The notes beneath the pieces were generated by a model that worked only from the letters and a program-made list of their open reading frames with translations, searched no databases and was not told the origin of the DNA. A program made the translations under genes and the position numbers. A DNA stretch of 64,000 nucleotides from Agaribacillus aureus. GTDB lineage: Bacteria > Bacteroidota > Bacteroidia > Cytophagales > Cyclobacteriaceae. How positions within the stretch are numbered: the stretch's first letter is position 1; the number at the start of each line of letters is the position of its first letter. The DNA lies in assembly GCA_030442055.1 (NCBI GenBank), contig JAUJEB010000013.1, forward strand, positions 1 to 64,000. Reading direction: 5' to 3'. This document shows, piece after piece, positions 37,386 to 44,949 of this stretch.

Positions 37386-38948
37386 ATGAAAAAATGGCTC
37401 TTGAGAATTTTGGTCGTATTCCTCCTGTTCGTGGCAGGTGTCGCTATATGGGTACTTCGCAACCGGCGTGACCGTCATCCGGATTACCAGGTAGACCTGC
37501 ATATAAAACCCGGTCAGCAGCCTGGCAGGTTAACGGTTGGCTTTGGGCTGCAAACGATTACGCCAACCATATCGGATACGTGGAACGACGTCAACAAAGA
37601 TGCCCGGTACAGGGAAGAAGATGGAGATACTTATAATGACCTTAATAACAACGGCAAGTTTGACCCAGTCTGGATTGCGGGATTTCACAACAGGAAGCCT
37701 GCCAACGGTATTCACGACGAAGTTTGGGCCAGAGCCATGGTGATAGATGATGGTAATACAAGACTGGCGTTTGTTGTACTTGACGCAATCGGATTTATGC
37801 ACGATGATGTGGTAGATATCCGCGAGCTAATTCCGGAAGAATGGGGCATTGATTACACCATGATAGCCTCTACCCATACCCATGAAAGCAATGATCTTAT
37901 AGGAATTTGGGGACCGGATGAGTTTCACAGCGGTGTTGATCCGCAGGAAATGGAACGCCTGAAGCAACAAACGGTCAAGGCCATAGCGCAGGCTATCGAG
38001 TCCAGTCGTCCGGCGAAATTATTATTTGCGCAGGACATTAGCGGTACGGATGAGGCACTTGTAAAAGACACCAGAAAGCCCATTGTCAAAGCACCTGGCG
38101 TATTTGTCATGCATGTAGTGGATGCAGAGACCGACGCGACCCTTGGCACTTTGGTCAATTGGGCCAACCACCCGGAGGTCCTTTGGAGTAAAAATCTACT
38201 GATTAGTTCTGATTTCCCCCATTATATAAGAGAAGCTGTCGAAAAAGGAGTCGTTTCCGACACAACGCGCCTTAAAGCGGGGTTGGGTGGCACCACTATT
38301 TATTTCAACGGGGCAATCGGTGGGCTGATGGCACCACATCCATCAATAGGCATCCCGGATGCTTTCACCGACTCGCTGTACTTTGAGCCTTCTTACGATA
38401 AAGCCAAAGCCATTGGCGACCAGATAGGGCTGATGGCATTAGGCGCTGTAGAAAATCCGGATACGGTTATTGAAAGGGCCAGCATTTCAATCCGCGCCAA
38501 AACGCTAACCATGGAGCTGGATAATCCCATGCTGCTATTGGCATCTTCCATTGGATTGCTTAACCGCGGGGGCCCCGGGATCAACACACTACGCACCGAA
38601 GTGGCCGCTTTTAAGGTTGGGCCGGCTACTTTTTTGTGCATTCCCGGAGAAATATATCCCGAAATACTACACGGCGGTGTGGAAAACCCGGCAGGTAGGG
38701 ATTTTGACATTGAACCCATCGAGGTACCGGCCATCCAAAACCAGATGCCCGGAAAATACAGATTTTATGTTGGCCTGGCCAATGACGAGATTGGTTACAT
38801 TATCCCAAAAAGTGAATGGGACAACGAATTACCCTACTTGTACCTGGACGAAAGGGACACCTACGGCGAAGAAAACTCACTGGGCCCGAATACCGGACCG
38901 GTGATCTACCAGGAGCTTTTGAATATATTGAATGAACTCAAGCAGTAG
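37386..38948 (+). CDS. Membrane-anchored neutral-ceramidase-like protein
   Basis: This 520-residue protein has an N-terminal transmembrane anchor (about residues 5-25) and then a domain like the N-terminal part of neutral/alkaline ceramidases: VGFGLQTITP, ASTHTHESND and LVNWANHPEV carry the expected metal-ligand histidines. An insert near residues 70-90 (EEDGDTYNDLNNNGKFD) looks like a calcium-binding DxDxNG loop, absent from classic ceramidases. The C-terminal ceramidase Ig-like domain is missing, so amide cleavage of ceramide is unproven. The anchor suggests periplasmic action, next to cytoplasmic glycosidases. Confidence 0.75.
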   Translation: MKKWLLRILVVFLLFVAGVAIWVLRNRRDRHPDYQVDLHIKPGQQPGRLTVGFGLQTITPTISDTWNDVNKDARYREEDGDTYNDLNNNGKFDPVWIAGFHNRKPANGIHDEVWARAMVIDDGNTRLAFVVLDAIGFMHDDVVDIRELIPEEWGIDYTMIASTHTHESNDLIGIWGPDEFHSGVDPQEMERLKQQTVKAIAQAIESSRPAKLLFAQDISGTDEALVKDTRKPIVKAPGVFVMHVVDAETDATLGTLVNWANHPEVLWSKNLLISSDFPHYIREAVEKGVVSDTTRLKAGLGGTTIYFNGAIGGLMAPHPSIGIPDAFTDSLYFEPSYDKAKAIGDQIGLMALGAVENPDTVIERASISIRAKTLTMELDNPMLLLASSIGLLNRGGPGINTLRTEVAAFKVGPATFLCIPGEIYPEILHGGVENPAGRDFDIEPIEVPAIQNQMPGKYRFYVGLANDEIGYIIPKSEWDNELPYLYLDERDTYGEENSLGPNTGPVIYQELLNILNELKQ

Positions 38949-39143
38949 TTCTCAATGGTAAAACTTGTTTTTTTGCTTTTGATGGGTGGGGATAATAATA
39001 TTTTCTTTATCTTAAAATTTGTTGGAAGAAGCTGCCAGGCTGCCGACAGTTAAAATTCAATAAGCATTTCGAAGAATACTAGGAGTTTGGACAGACCAAC
39101 TTATGTTAATTTGTGATATTGCTGCTTTACCCTACCAAATTAT

Positions 39144-40721
39144 ATGGAATTACATTGGTTAGACATTACACTTTTAGTGGCCTACATGATGGCCTTACTA
39201 GGCATGGGTTATTATTTTTCGCGCAAAAATACCAGTACGGAAGAATACTTTGTGGGAGGCCGTTCCTTTCCGGGCTGGGTGATCGGGTTGAGTATGGTAG
39301 GAACCTCTATCAGCTCTGTGACTTTCCTGGCATACCCTGCAGACGGCTTCAAAACAGCCTGGCTAAGATTTTTGCCAAACTTTATGTTGCCGGTAGCCCT
39401 TGTATTCGCCGCCTACTTCTTTCTACCTTTTTTTAGAAGAACAAAAATCACCACCGCCTATGAATATCTGGAACAAAGGTTCGGCCCCTCAATCCGGGTG
39501 TATGGCGCCATTACCTTTATTATCACCCAGTTAATCAGGATTAGCATCATTCTGTATTTATTGTCACTGTTAATTCATGAAATTACAGGATTGGATACTA
39601 TTTACAGTATTTTGATTGGCGGCGTGTTTGTTGGGATCTATACTATTATTGGAGGGATTGATGCGGTAATTTGGACAGATGTTATCCAAACCGTCATGCT
39701 GGTGGCCGGGGGCATTATCTGTATTGGTATCATTATCAATGCATTGCCTGGGGGGATTAACCAGTTATTGGACATTGCCATCTCCAATAACAAATTCGCC
39801 TTCGCAGAGGTCACCCAGGGAGAGGTACAACCCGTGTCATGGGCCTTTACCCTGTCAGATAAAACCGGATTAATGATGTTAATTCTGGGTCTTTCGGTAT
39901 GGCTTCAGGAATATGGCACCAATCAGAATGTCATACAACGCTACGCTGCCGCCAAAAATATAAAGGAAGCTCGCAAAGCCATGTACGTTGCCATGATCAA
40001 TGTACCGATCTGGGCATTTTACATGTTTTTGGGAACAGCGTTATATGCATTTTTTCAGGTGTTCCCCACTATTGATGCAACAGAAATGTTAGATGGCACA
40101 CAAAAGCCAGAGCAAATATTACCGTACTTTATTATCAACTACCTGCCGCATGGCATTACCGGCCTGGTCATTGCCGCCGCCATTGCCGCGGCGATGTCCT
40201 CTTTGGATTCGAGTATCAATGCCGTTTCGACCGTAGGGATACACGATATTTACCGACGACACCTGGTAAAAGATGAGGTAGATAAACACTACCTGAAAAT
40301 GGCCTGGGCCATTGCTACGGTAACAGCTATATTCATGATCACAGGCGCTATATTGTTGGCAAAAGCCGATACAAAAACCATTCAGGACGCTGCCACCATA
40401 CTTTCCAGCCTTTCCGCGGCGGGGATATTCGGGCTCTATATGTTTGGCTTCTTTACCAGGTATAAGAATGCTTTGGTGGTTTGGCTGGCCATCGGTATCA
40501 CGATCGTTTTCTCATTATGGACTGTGCTGGACAGTGCAGGCATGCTTCCAAAAGCCCTCGGTGTGCCATTTGATCTGTACTATACAGCTTTTCTGAGTCA
40601 TGTATTACTATTTGCCTGCGCCATTGCCGCTGCCTTATTTTTCACAGGCAAAAATAAGCAGGACAAGGATTTAACAAACCTGACAGTTTGGACGCAGGAT
40701 GATAAACCAATTGAAAACTAG
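39144..40721 (+). CDS. Sodium/solute symporter (SSS family), first copy
   Basis: This 525-residue transporter has about 13-14 transmembrane helices and SSS signatures: EEYFVGGRSFPGWVIGLSM near the N-terminus, TAYEYLEQRFG, and the sodium-site region AAAIAAAMSSLDSSINAVST. Members import sugars, sialic acid, myo-inositol or carboxylates with sodium. It starts 195 bp after the ceramidase-like gene, so it may have its own promoter in that spacer. It is followed by an unknown gene and a second SSS transporter. The substrate is not deducible, but inositol- or sugar-type SSS carriers would fit the operon. Confidence 0.93.
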   Translation: MELHWLDITLLVAYMMALLGMGYYFSRKNTSTEEYFVGGRSFPGWVIGLSMVGTSISSVTFLAYPADGFKTAWLRFLPNFMLPVALVFAAYFFLPFFRRTKITTAYEYLEQRFGPSIRVYGAITFIITQLIRISIILYLLSLLIHEITGLDTIYSILIGGVFVGIYTIIGGIDAVIWTDVIQTVMLVAGGIICIGIIINALPGGINQLLDIAISNNKFAFAEVTQGEVQPVSWAFTLSDKTGLMMLILGLSVWLQEYGTNQNVIQRYAAAKNIKEARKAMYVAMINVPIWAFYMFLGTALYAFFQVFPTIDATEMLDGTQKPEQILPYFIINYLPHGITGLVIAAAIAAAMSSLDSSINAVSTVGIHDIYRRHLVKDEVDKHYLKMAWAIATVTAIFMITGAILLAKADTKTIQDAATILSSLSAAGIFGLYMFGFFTRYKNALVVWLAIGITIVFSLWTVLDSAGMLPKALGVPFDLYYTAFLSHVLLFACAIAAALFFTGKNKQDKDLTNLTVWTQDDKPIEN

Positions 40722-40728
40722 TGGCCAT

Positions 40729-41847
40729 ATGACAGGAACATACTTTGACCGGAGCCAATTAAAAATAAAACCCTTATCCGAGCGGCACAATAAGGTAATG
40801 ATCGAAAAAGATCACGTGCCCATCACACACCCCGTAAGGAACACCTCGCCTGATTTCATACAGCGGGTAAATGAAGTGGTAATGCGTATAAAAGCAGCAA
40901 AAGAAAAGGGGGCCGCTATCATGCTAACCATTGGCGCCCATACCATTAAAAATGGCATGGCACCCACTTTGATAAAACTAATGGAAGAGGGATGGATTAC
41001 CCATTTGGCTACCAACGGCGCCGGTATTATTCACGATTGGGAATTCGCTTTCCAGGGCCTTAGCAGTGAAGACGTGCGCACCAACGTCGACAAGGGCGAA
41101 TTTGGCATTTGGGAAGAAACCGGCAGGTTTCTGAATCTCGCACTGGTTATCGGCGCATTCGAAGGTAAAGGGTATGGGGAATCGGTGGGAAGTATGATTG
41201 AAAACGAAGGGGTGCAAATTCCAACAGAACAGGAGATTGACGAAATAATTACTAATTATTCCAATAGCGATCTCGACCGGGTGGCAGCCGCATTGGATCT
41301 GCTGGATACCATGCGGAAGTTTCAGCTGAATGCCGGCTGGCTGCCAATTTCTTTTCCCTTTAAAAAATACTGTGTGCAGGCCGCCGCCTATCGCCTGGGT
41401 GTCCCCTTTACCGGCCACCCCATGATCGGACATGACATTATTTACACCCACCCGTTGAACCATGGCGCAGCTATTGGACGTACCTCGCTAAGGGATTTCC
41501 TGAAGTTCGCCCATGGCATAAATAATCTCGAAGGCGGTGTATATATGTCCGTAGGCTCGGCAGTGATGTCGCCCATGATCTTTGAAAAGTCTTTGTCAAT
41601 GGCTCAGAATGTCCATTTGCAAAACAATGCCCATATCGATAATCATTATATGGTAATCGTTGATTTAGCTGCCAATACATGGGACTGGAGCCAGGGAGAG
41701 CCCCCCGACACCAACCCGGCTTACTACTTAAGATATCTGAAAACATTCAGCCGAATGGGAGGCGTTATGAAATATTTATCGGCCGATAACAGGGATTTCC
41801 TGTTGGCTATTTATCAAAAACTAAACAAAAATGTTAGCAGGGATTGA
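40729..41847 (+). CDS. Conserved cytosolic protein of unknown function, possible deoxyhypusine-synthase-like fold
   Basis: This 372-residue protein (382 if it starts at 40699 within the symporter gene) has no signal peptide or membrane helix. Features are the segment IGAHTIKNGMAPTLIKLMEEG, the NGAGIIHDWEFA motif and the SVGSAVMSPMIFEKSLSM region. These resemble the deoxyhypusine synthase-type NAD-binding fold by eye, with weak confidence. It is not LarA: I find no DUF2088-type motifs. It overlaps the next symporter gene by 17 bp, so it belongs tightly to the transport block. An NAD-dependent enzyme acting on the transported substrate is a reasonable guess. Confidence 0.7.
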   Translation: MTGTYFDRSQLKIKPLSERHNKVMIEKDHVPITHPVRNTSPDFIQRVNEVVMRIKAAKEKGAAIMLTIGAHTIKNGMAPTLIKLMEEGWITHLATNGAGIIHDWEFAFQGLSSEDVRTNVDKGEFGIWEETGRFLNLALVIGAFEGKGYGESVGSMIENEGVQIPTEQEIDEIITNYSNSDLDRVAAALDLLDTMRKFQLNAGWLPISFPFKKYCVQAAAYRLGVPFTGHPMIGHDIIYTHPLNHGAAIGRTSLRDFLKFAHGINNLEGGVYMSVGSAVMSPMIFEKSLSMAQNVHLQNNAHIDNHYMVIVDLAANTWDWSQGEPPDTNPAYYLRYLKTFSRMGGVMKYLSADNRDFLLAIYQKLNKNVSRD

Positions 41848-43309
41848 CTATTTTATTGTTATAGCATACCTCATCGGAATTCTATTGCTTGGCTATTATT
41901 TTAAAAGATTCAATGATAGCTCAGAAGATTATTTTCTCGGCGGCAGGAGCCTGCCATTTTGGGCAATAGGTATGTCCATTGTGGTTTCCGACATAGGCGC
42001 CTTGGATTTTGTGGGAATATCGGGACAGGCCTATCGGTACGGGATCTCCGTCGGTAACTTCGACTGGATAGGATCTGTACCGGCCATGTTGCTGGCTGCT
42101 TTCATTTTTATTCCCTATTTCTGGAAAGGCGGCATGTATACCATTCCAGAGTATCTGGGACGCCGGTATAACAACACCGTGCGCACTATCGCCTCAGCTA
42201 CATGGATTATATTCTTTGCAGTAGACCTTGGCGTACTTTTTTGGGCAAGCGCCGTGTTACTCAATGTCCTGATGGGATGGCCGATATGGATTTCAATCAT
42301 GGTAACTGCCAGCGTCGTCGGCCTTTATACTTATTTCGGGGGAATTACCGCCGTAGTAATGACCGACGTGGTTCAGATGATTATCATGTTTGTAGGCGGT
42401 TTTGCCCTGGTTTTCCTGGGACTGCAGGCCGTTGGAGGTTGGGATGTTATGGCTGAAAAAATTGTGAACTTAGGTCCTGAATATGACAGGCACTTCGATT
42501 TGATGCAGCCTTCTGATGCGCCTACGCCCTACCCCTGGTCTGGCATATTGTTTGGACTGACATTTGTGATGGCCAACGCCTATATGATTGGTAACCAATC
42601 CATTGTCCAGCGTTGCCTGACCGCAAAAAACGAGTGGCATGCCAAGGCAAGTATGATTTTTGCCTCTTCCCTAAAAATGCTGATCCCCGTACTTGTGCTA
42701 TTTCCGGGCTTAATGGCCATCATTTTGCATCCAGGTCTGGAAGATGGAGACCAGGCATTGCCAATGATGATCAAAAATGTATTGCCACCCGGACTGATAG
42801 GTCTGATGTTCTCCGCCTTCTTTGCGGGGCTCATGTCAAGTGTTGACTCTCTTCTGAACTCCACGGCAACACTTTTCACTAAAGATATTTACCAGCCTTA
42901 CATTAAAAAAGACGCCGATGATAAGCACTACCTTAAGGTTGGAAAACTAACAACGCTGGTCTTGTTACTGATAGGTATCGCCACTGCTCCTATAAGCAGC
43001 TATTATCCCGGGATTTATGTAGCTATCCAGACATTCCTTTCCTATTTCCAGGGACCCATATTCGCCATATTGCTGCTTGGGATGTTTTGGAAACGAACTA
43101 CACAGTGGGGCGGACTCGCCGGATTGTCTATTGGAATTGTCTGTTCATTCATATTGAATACAGTGGAAGGGATATTCACTATTGAGGATCCTTTTCTGTA
43201 CGTTTCCTGGTGGTCTTTTGTCGTCGGGTTTGTGGTTACAGTGACAGTGAGTTTAATGACCAGCAAACACGATGATTCCAGGCTGAAGGGACTGGTGTAT
43301 GGTGCTTAA
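41831..43309 (+). CDS. Sodium/solute symporter (SSS family), second copy
   Basis: This 492-residue transporter has about 13 helices with the SSS signatures EDYFLGGRSLPFWAIGMS and FSAFFAGLMSSVDSLLNSTATLFT. It differs clearly from the first copy (about 20-25 percent identity by eye), so the two probably carry different substrates. The branch resembles sugar/inositol (SGLT-like) symporters. It overlaps the unknown gene by 17 bp and is followed by two tiny membrane proteins. Confidence 0.93.
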   Translation: MLAGIDYFIVIAYLIGILLLGYYFKRFNDSSEDYFLGGRSLPFWAIGMSIVVSDIGALDFVGISGQAYRYGISVGNFDWIGSVPAMLLAAFIFIPYFWKGGMYTIPEYLGRRYNNTVRTIASATWIIFFAVDLGVLFWASAVLLNVLMGWPIWISIMVTASVVGLYTYFGGITAVVMTDVVQMIIMFVGGFALVFLGLQAVGGWDVMAEKIVNLGPEYDRHFDLMQPSDAPTPYPWSGILFGLTFVMANAYMIGNQSIVQRCLTAKNEWHAKASMIFASSLKMLIPVLVLFPGLMAIILHPGLEDGDQALPMMIKNVLPPGLIGLMFSAFFAGLMSSVDSLLNSTATLFTKDIYQPYIKKDADDKHYLKVGKLTTLVLLLIGIATAPISSYYPGIYVAIQTFLSYFQGPIFAILLLGMFWKRTTQWGGLAGLSIGIVCSFILNTVEGIFTIEDPFLYVSWWSFVVGFVVTVTVSLMTSKHDDSRLKGLVYGA

Positions 43310-43344
43310 CGTTATGAGAAAAATTAAATTTAAGGAAAGAGGTT

Positions 43345-43560
43345 ATGTTAAATTTTGATTGGTTATCAGGAGTATCAGCCGAAACGGCCAAATGGATATT
43401 TCTCATCTTTTTTGGATTGATCGGTGTATTGGTAGTACTGATTCCTAATGATTATGTATTTGAGGGAGTCCCACAAGGCGATCGGCGTTGGTGGAACAAT
43501 TTAAAGCTGTGGGCCATTGGCGTACTCCTCATTCTGTCTTTTATCTACTATATATTTTAA
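43345..43560 (+). CDS. Small membrane protein downstream of the second symporter
   Basis: This 71-residue protein has two predicted transmembrane helices (about 17-35 and 52-70) separated by a short loop with GVPQGDRRWWNN. No family recognised. It starts 35 bp after the SSS gene and is one base from the next small gene. Small partner subunits are known for some sodium symporters, such as YhdT for PanF, so a symporter-accessory role is a reasonable inference. Confidence 0.6.
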   Translation: MLNFDWLSGVSAETAKWIFLIFFGLIGVLVVLIPNDYVFEGVPQGDRRWWNNLKLWAIGVLLILSFIYYIF

Positions 43561-43561
43561 A

Positions 43562-43783
43562 ATGATGGAAACAAAGGAAATAAAAGAAAAGAAAAAATCA
43601 GCCCACATGAATATCGCGCTGGGAACATTCGTGTTATTTTTTGGTGTTGTGATTTTAATCGCCATATTCTTTACCGGTACCTCCCAGGGCAAAATAACCA
43701 ATGCCGCGGCTGGGCTGGTGTTAGCCGCCATCGGTGCGCAAATGATCATAAAATCAAAGAGGACAATTAAAAAGCTAGGTTAG
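43562..43783 (+). CDS. Second small membrane protein of the transport block
   Basis: This 73-residue protein starts at the ATGATG at 43562, just after the previous stop; an earlier in-frame ATG at 43517 would overlap the preceding gene. A charged, Lys/Glu-rich N-terminus (about 18 residues) precedes two hydrophobic helices (FVLFFGVVILIAIFF and AAAGLVLAAIGAQMII) and a basic tail. No family recognised. Its stop is immediately followed by the aldolase start, so it is part of the operon. Confidence 0.6.
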   Translation: MMETKEIKEKKKSAHMNIALGTFVLFFGVVILIAIFFTGTSQGKITNAAAGLVLAAIGAQMIIKSKRTIKKLG

Positions 43784-44731
43784 ATGTCAGACAACAATTA
43801 TAAATTTCATGGAATTTGGCCGGTATTAAATACCCCATACAAAGAAGATCTTACCATTGACTTGGATCATTACAGGAATATGATCGAATGGTACATCAAA
43901 AAAGGCGTTGACGGTATTTATGCCAACTGTCAGTCAAGTGAGATGTTTTTGCTTAATGATGAGGAGCGAATGACATTGGTTTCCGAAGCGGTTAAGGTCG
44001 TTGCCGGCAGGGTCCCGGTCGCCGCTACAGGTAATTTTGGAGATACCGTAGAGGAACATATCAAACAAGCCAAAAAAGTAGAAAGCGCCGGTCCGGACGT
44101 TATTATGCTAACAGTCCCTCCTTTCTGTGCCAACGATGATGACCTACAGGCATACTACATTGAAATGGCAAAACACATAGAATCTCCGTTAGGACTGTAT
44201 GAGTGCCCGGTGCCAAGGTCCTATCATTTGGGCATTGAACTCATTGAACAGCTGGCTAAATCAGGCAGGTTTTTCATTTACAAGGAAACTTCCTGTGATC
44301 TCGAAAAAATCAAAGAGATTTTAAAAGTAACCAGTAATACCTCCCTGTCGTTGTTACAGGCCAACATACCATTCATGTTGGAAGCCATTAAGGCAGGAGC
44401 ACCTGGTTCTATGAATATTGCCGCCAATTGGCTGCCCGACCTCGTCGTCAAGGTAGCTAAAGGGAATCCCGATAATGTCGAAATCCAGGAGCTAAATAAA
44501 GTATTATGCTCCATGGAAATGGTACAAAGGTCCATTAATGCTATTGGCATTAAATACCTGCTGTCTAAAAGAGGGGTGACGATCAGGCCCCTTACGCGAC
44601 ATAATCATACCCTGTCGTCAGAAGCTCGTTACAGCCTCGATCAAATGGCCAGTTTATGGTTTAAAGAAGATGGAAATCTGAAAATATTGAATGGTAAGGA
44701 GGGAGTGAAGGAACATTTATTAAATAAGTAG
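43784..44731 (+). CDS. DapA/NanA family aldolase (second copy, divergent)
   Basis: This 315-residue TIM-barrel aldolase keeps the Schiff-base Lys167 (FIYKETSCD) and Tyr139 (LYECPVP), so it should be catalytically competent. The keto-acid-binding GTTGE loop is replaced by CQSSE (residues 49-53), which implies a different keto acid or aldehyde from the first copy. It starts at the base after the preceding stop codon. It is the last gene of the long plus-strand run; a 218-bp spacer with a large palindrome follows. Confidence 0.87.
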   Translation: MSDNNYKFHGIWPVLNTPYKEDLTIDLDHYRNMIEWYIKKGVDGIYANCQSSEMFLLNDEERMTLVSEAVKVVAGRVPVAATGNFGDTVEEHIKQAKKVESAGPDVIMLTVPPFCANDDDLQAYYIEMAKHIESPLGLYECPVPRSYHLGIELIEQLAKSGRFFIYKETSCDLEKIKEILKVTSNTSLSLLQANIPFMLEAIKAGAPGSMNIAANWLPDLVVKVAKGNPDNVEIQELNKVLCSMEMVQRSINAIGIKYLLSKRGVTIRPLTRHNHTLSSEARYSLDQMASLWFKEDGNLKILNGKEGVKEHLLNK

Positions 44732-44767
44732 ACCACTAGATACCAGCAACACCGGAAGTTATAAAAG

Positions 44768-44833
44768 TGTAAAGCGCCCAAAAGACATCGACCAGGTAAG
44801 ATTGGATGCGGAAGATTAGCATGGTGCTTTACA
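44768..44833. repeat. Long-range inverted repeat after the operon end
   Basis: TGTAAAGCGCC (44768-44778) pairs with GGTGCTTTACA (44823-44833), one G-T wobble, across a 44-nt loop. It lies 36 bp after the aldolase stop codon. It could be a terminator-like or processing structure, but no T tract follows. Confidence 0.3.
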
Positions 44834-44882
44834 ATGCCTTCAATAAAATTTACTTTTCTTTATGGTAGTTGTGAATAAGCTT

Positions 44883-44926
44883 GTTATATTTACTTTGTTC
44901 ATACATATGAACAAAGTAAATATAAC
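44883..44926. promoter_or_regulatory. Perfect 21-bp palindrome upstream of GH92, with candidate GntR operator
   Basis: Arms 44883-44903 and 44906-44926 are perfectly complementary with a 2-nt centre (CA). Inside, 44893-44908 reads CTTTGT-TCAT-ACATAT and shares 13 identical bases (TGTTCATACATAT) with the site upstream of SusC. It lies 23 bp before the GH92 start. A near-match to the Bacteroidota -7 element (TTACTTTG) overlaps its left arm, so a bound regulator would block transcription. As RNA it could also form a hairpin in the leader. Confidence 0.6.
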
Positions 44927-44949
44927 TTATCAAACAATACCAACCGATA

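Noticed and set aside
40729-41847. Possible LarA (lactate racemase-type) enzyme for the NPN cofactor
   Set aside because: The DUF2088-type motifs and the cofactor-binding Lys/His pattern of LarA were not found; another fold is suggested.
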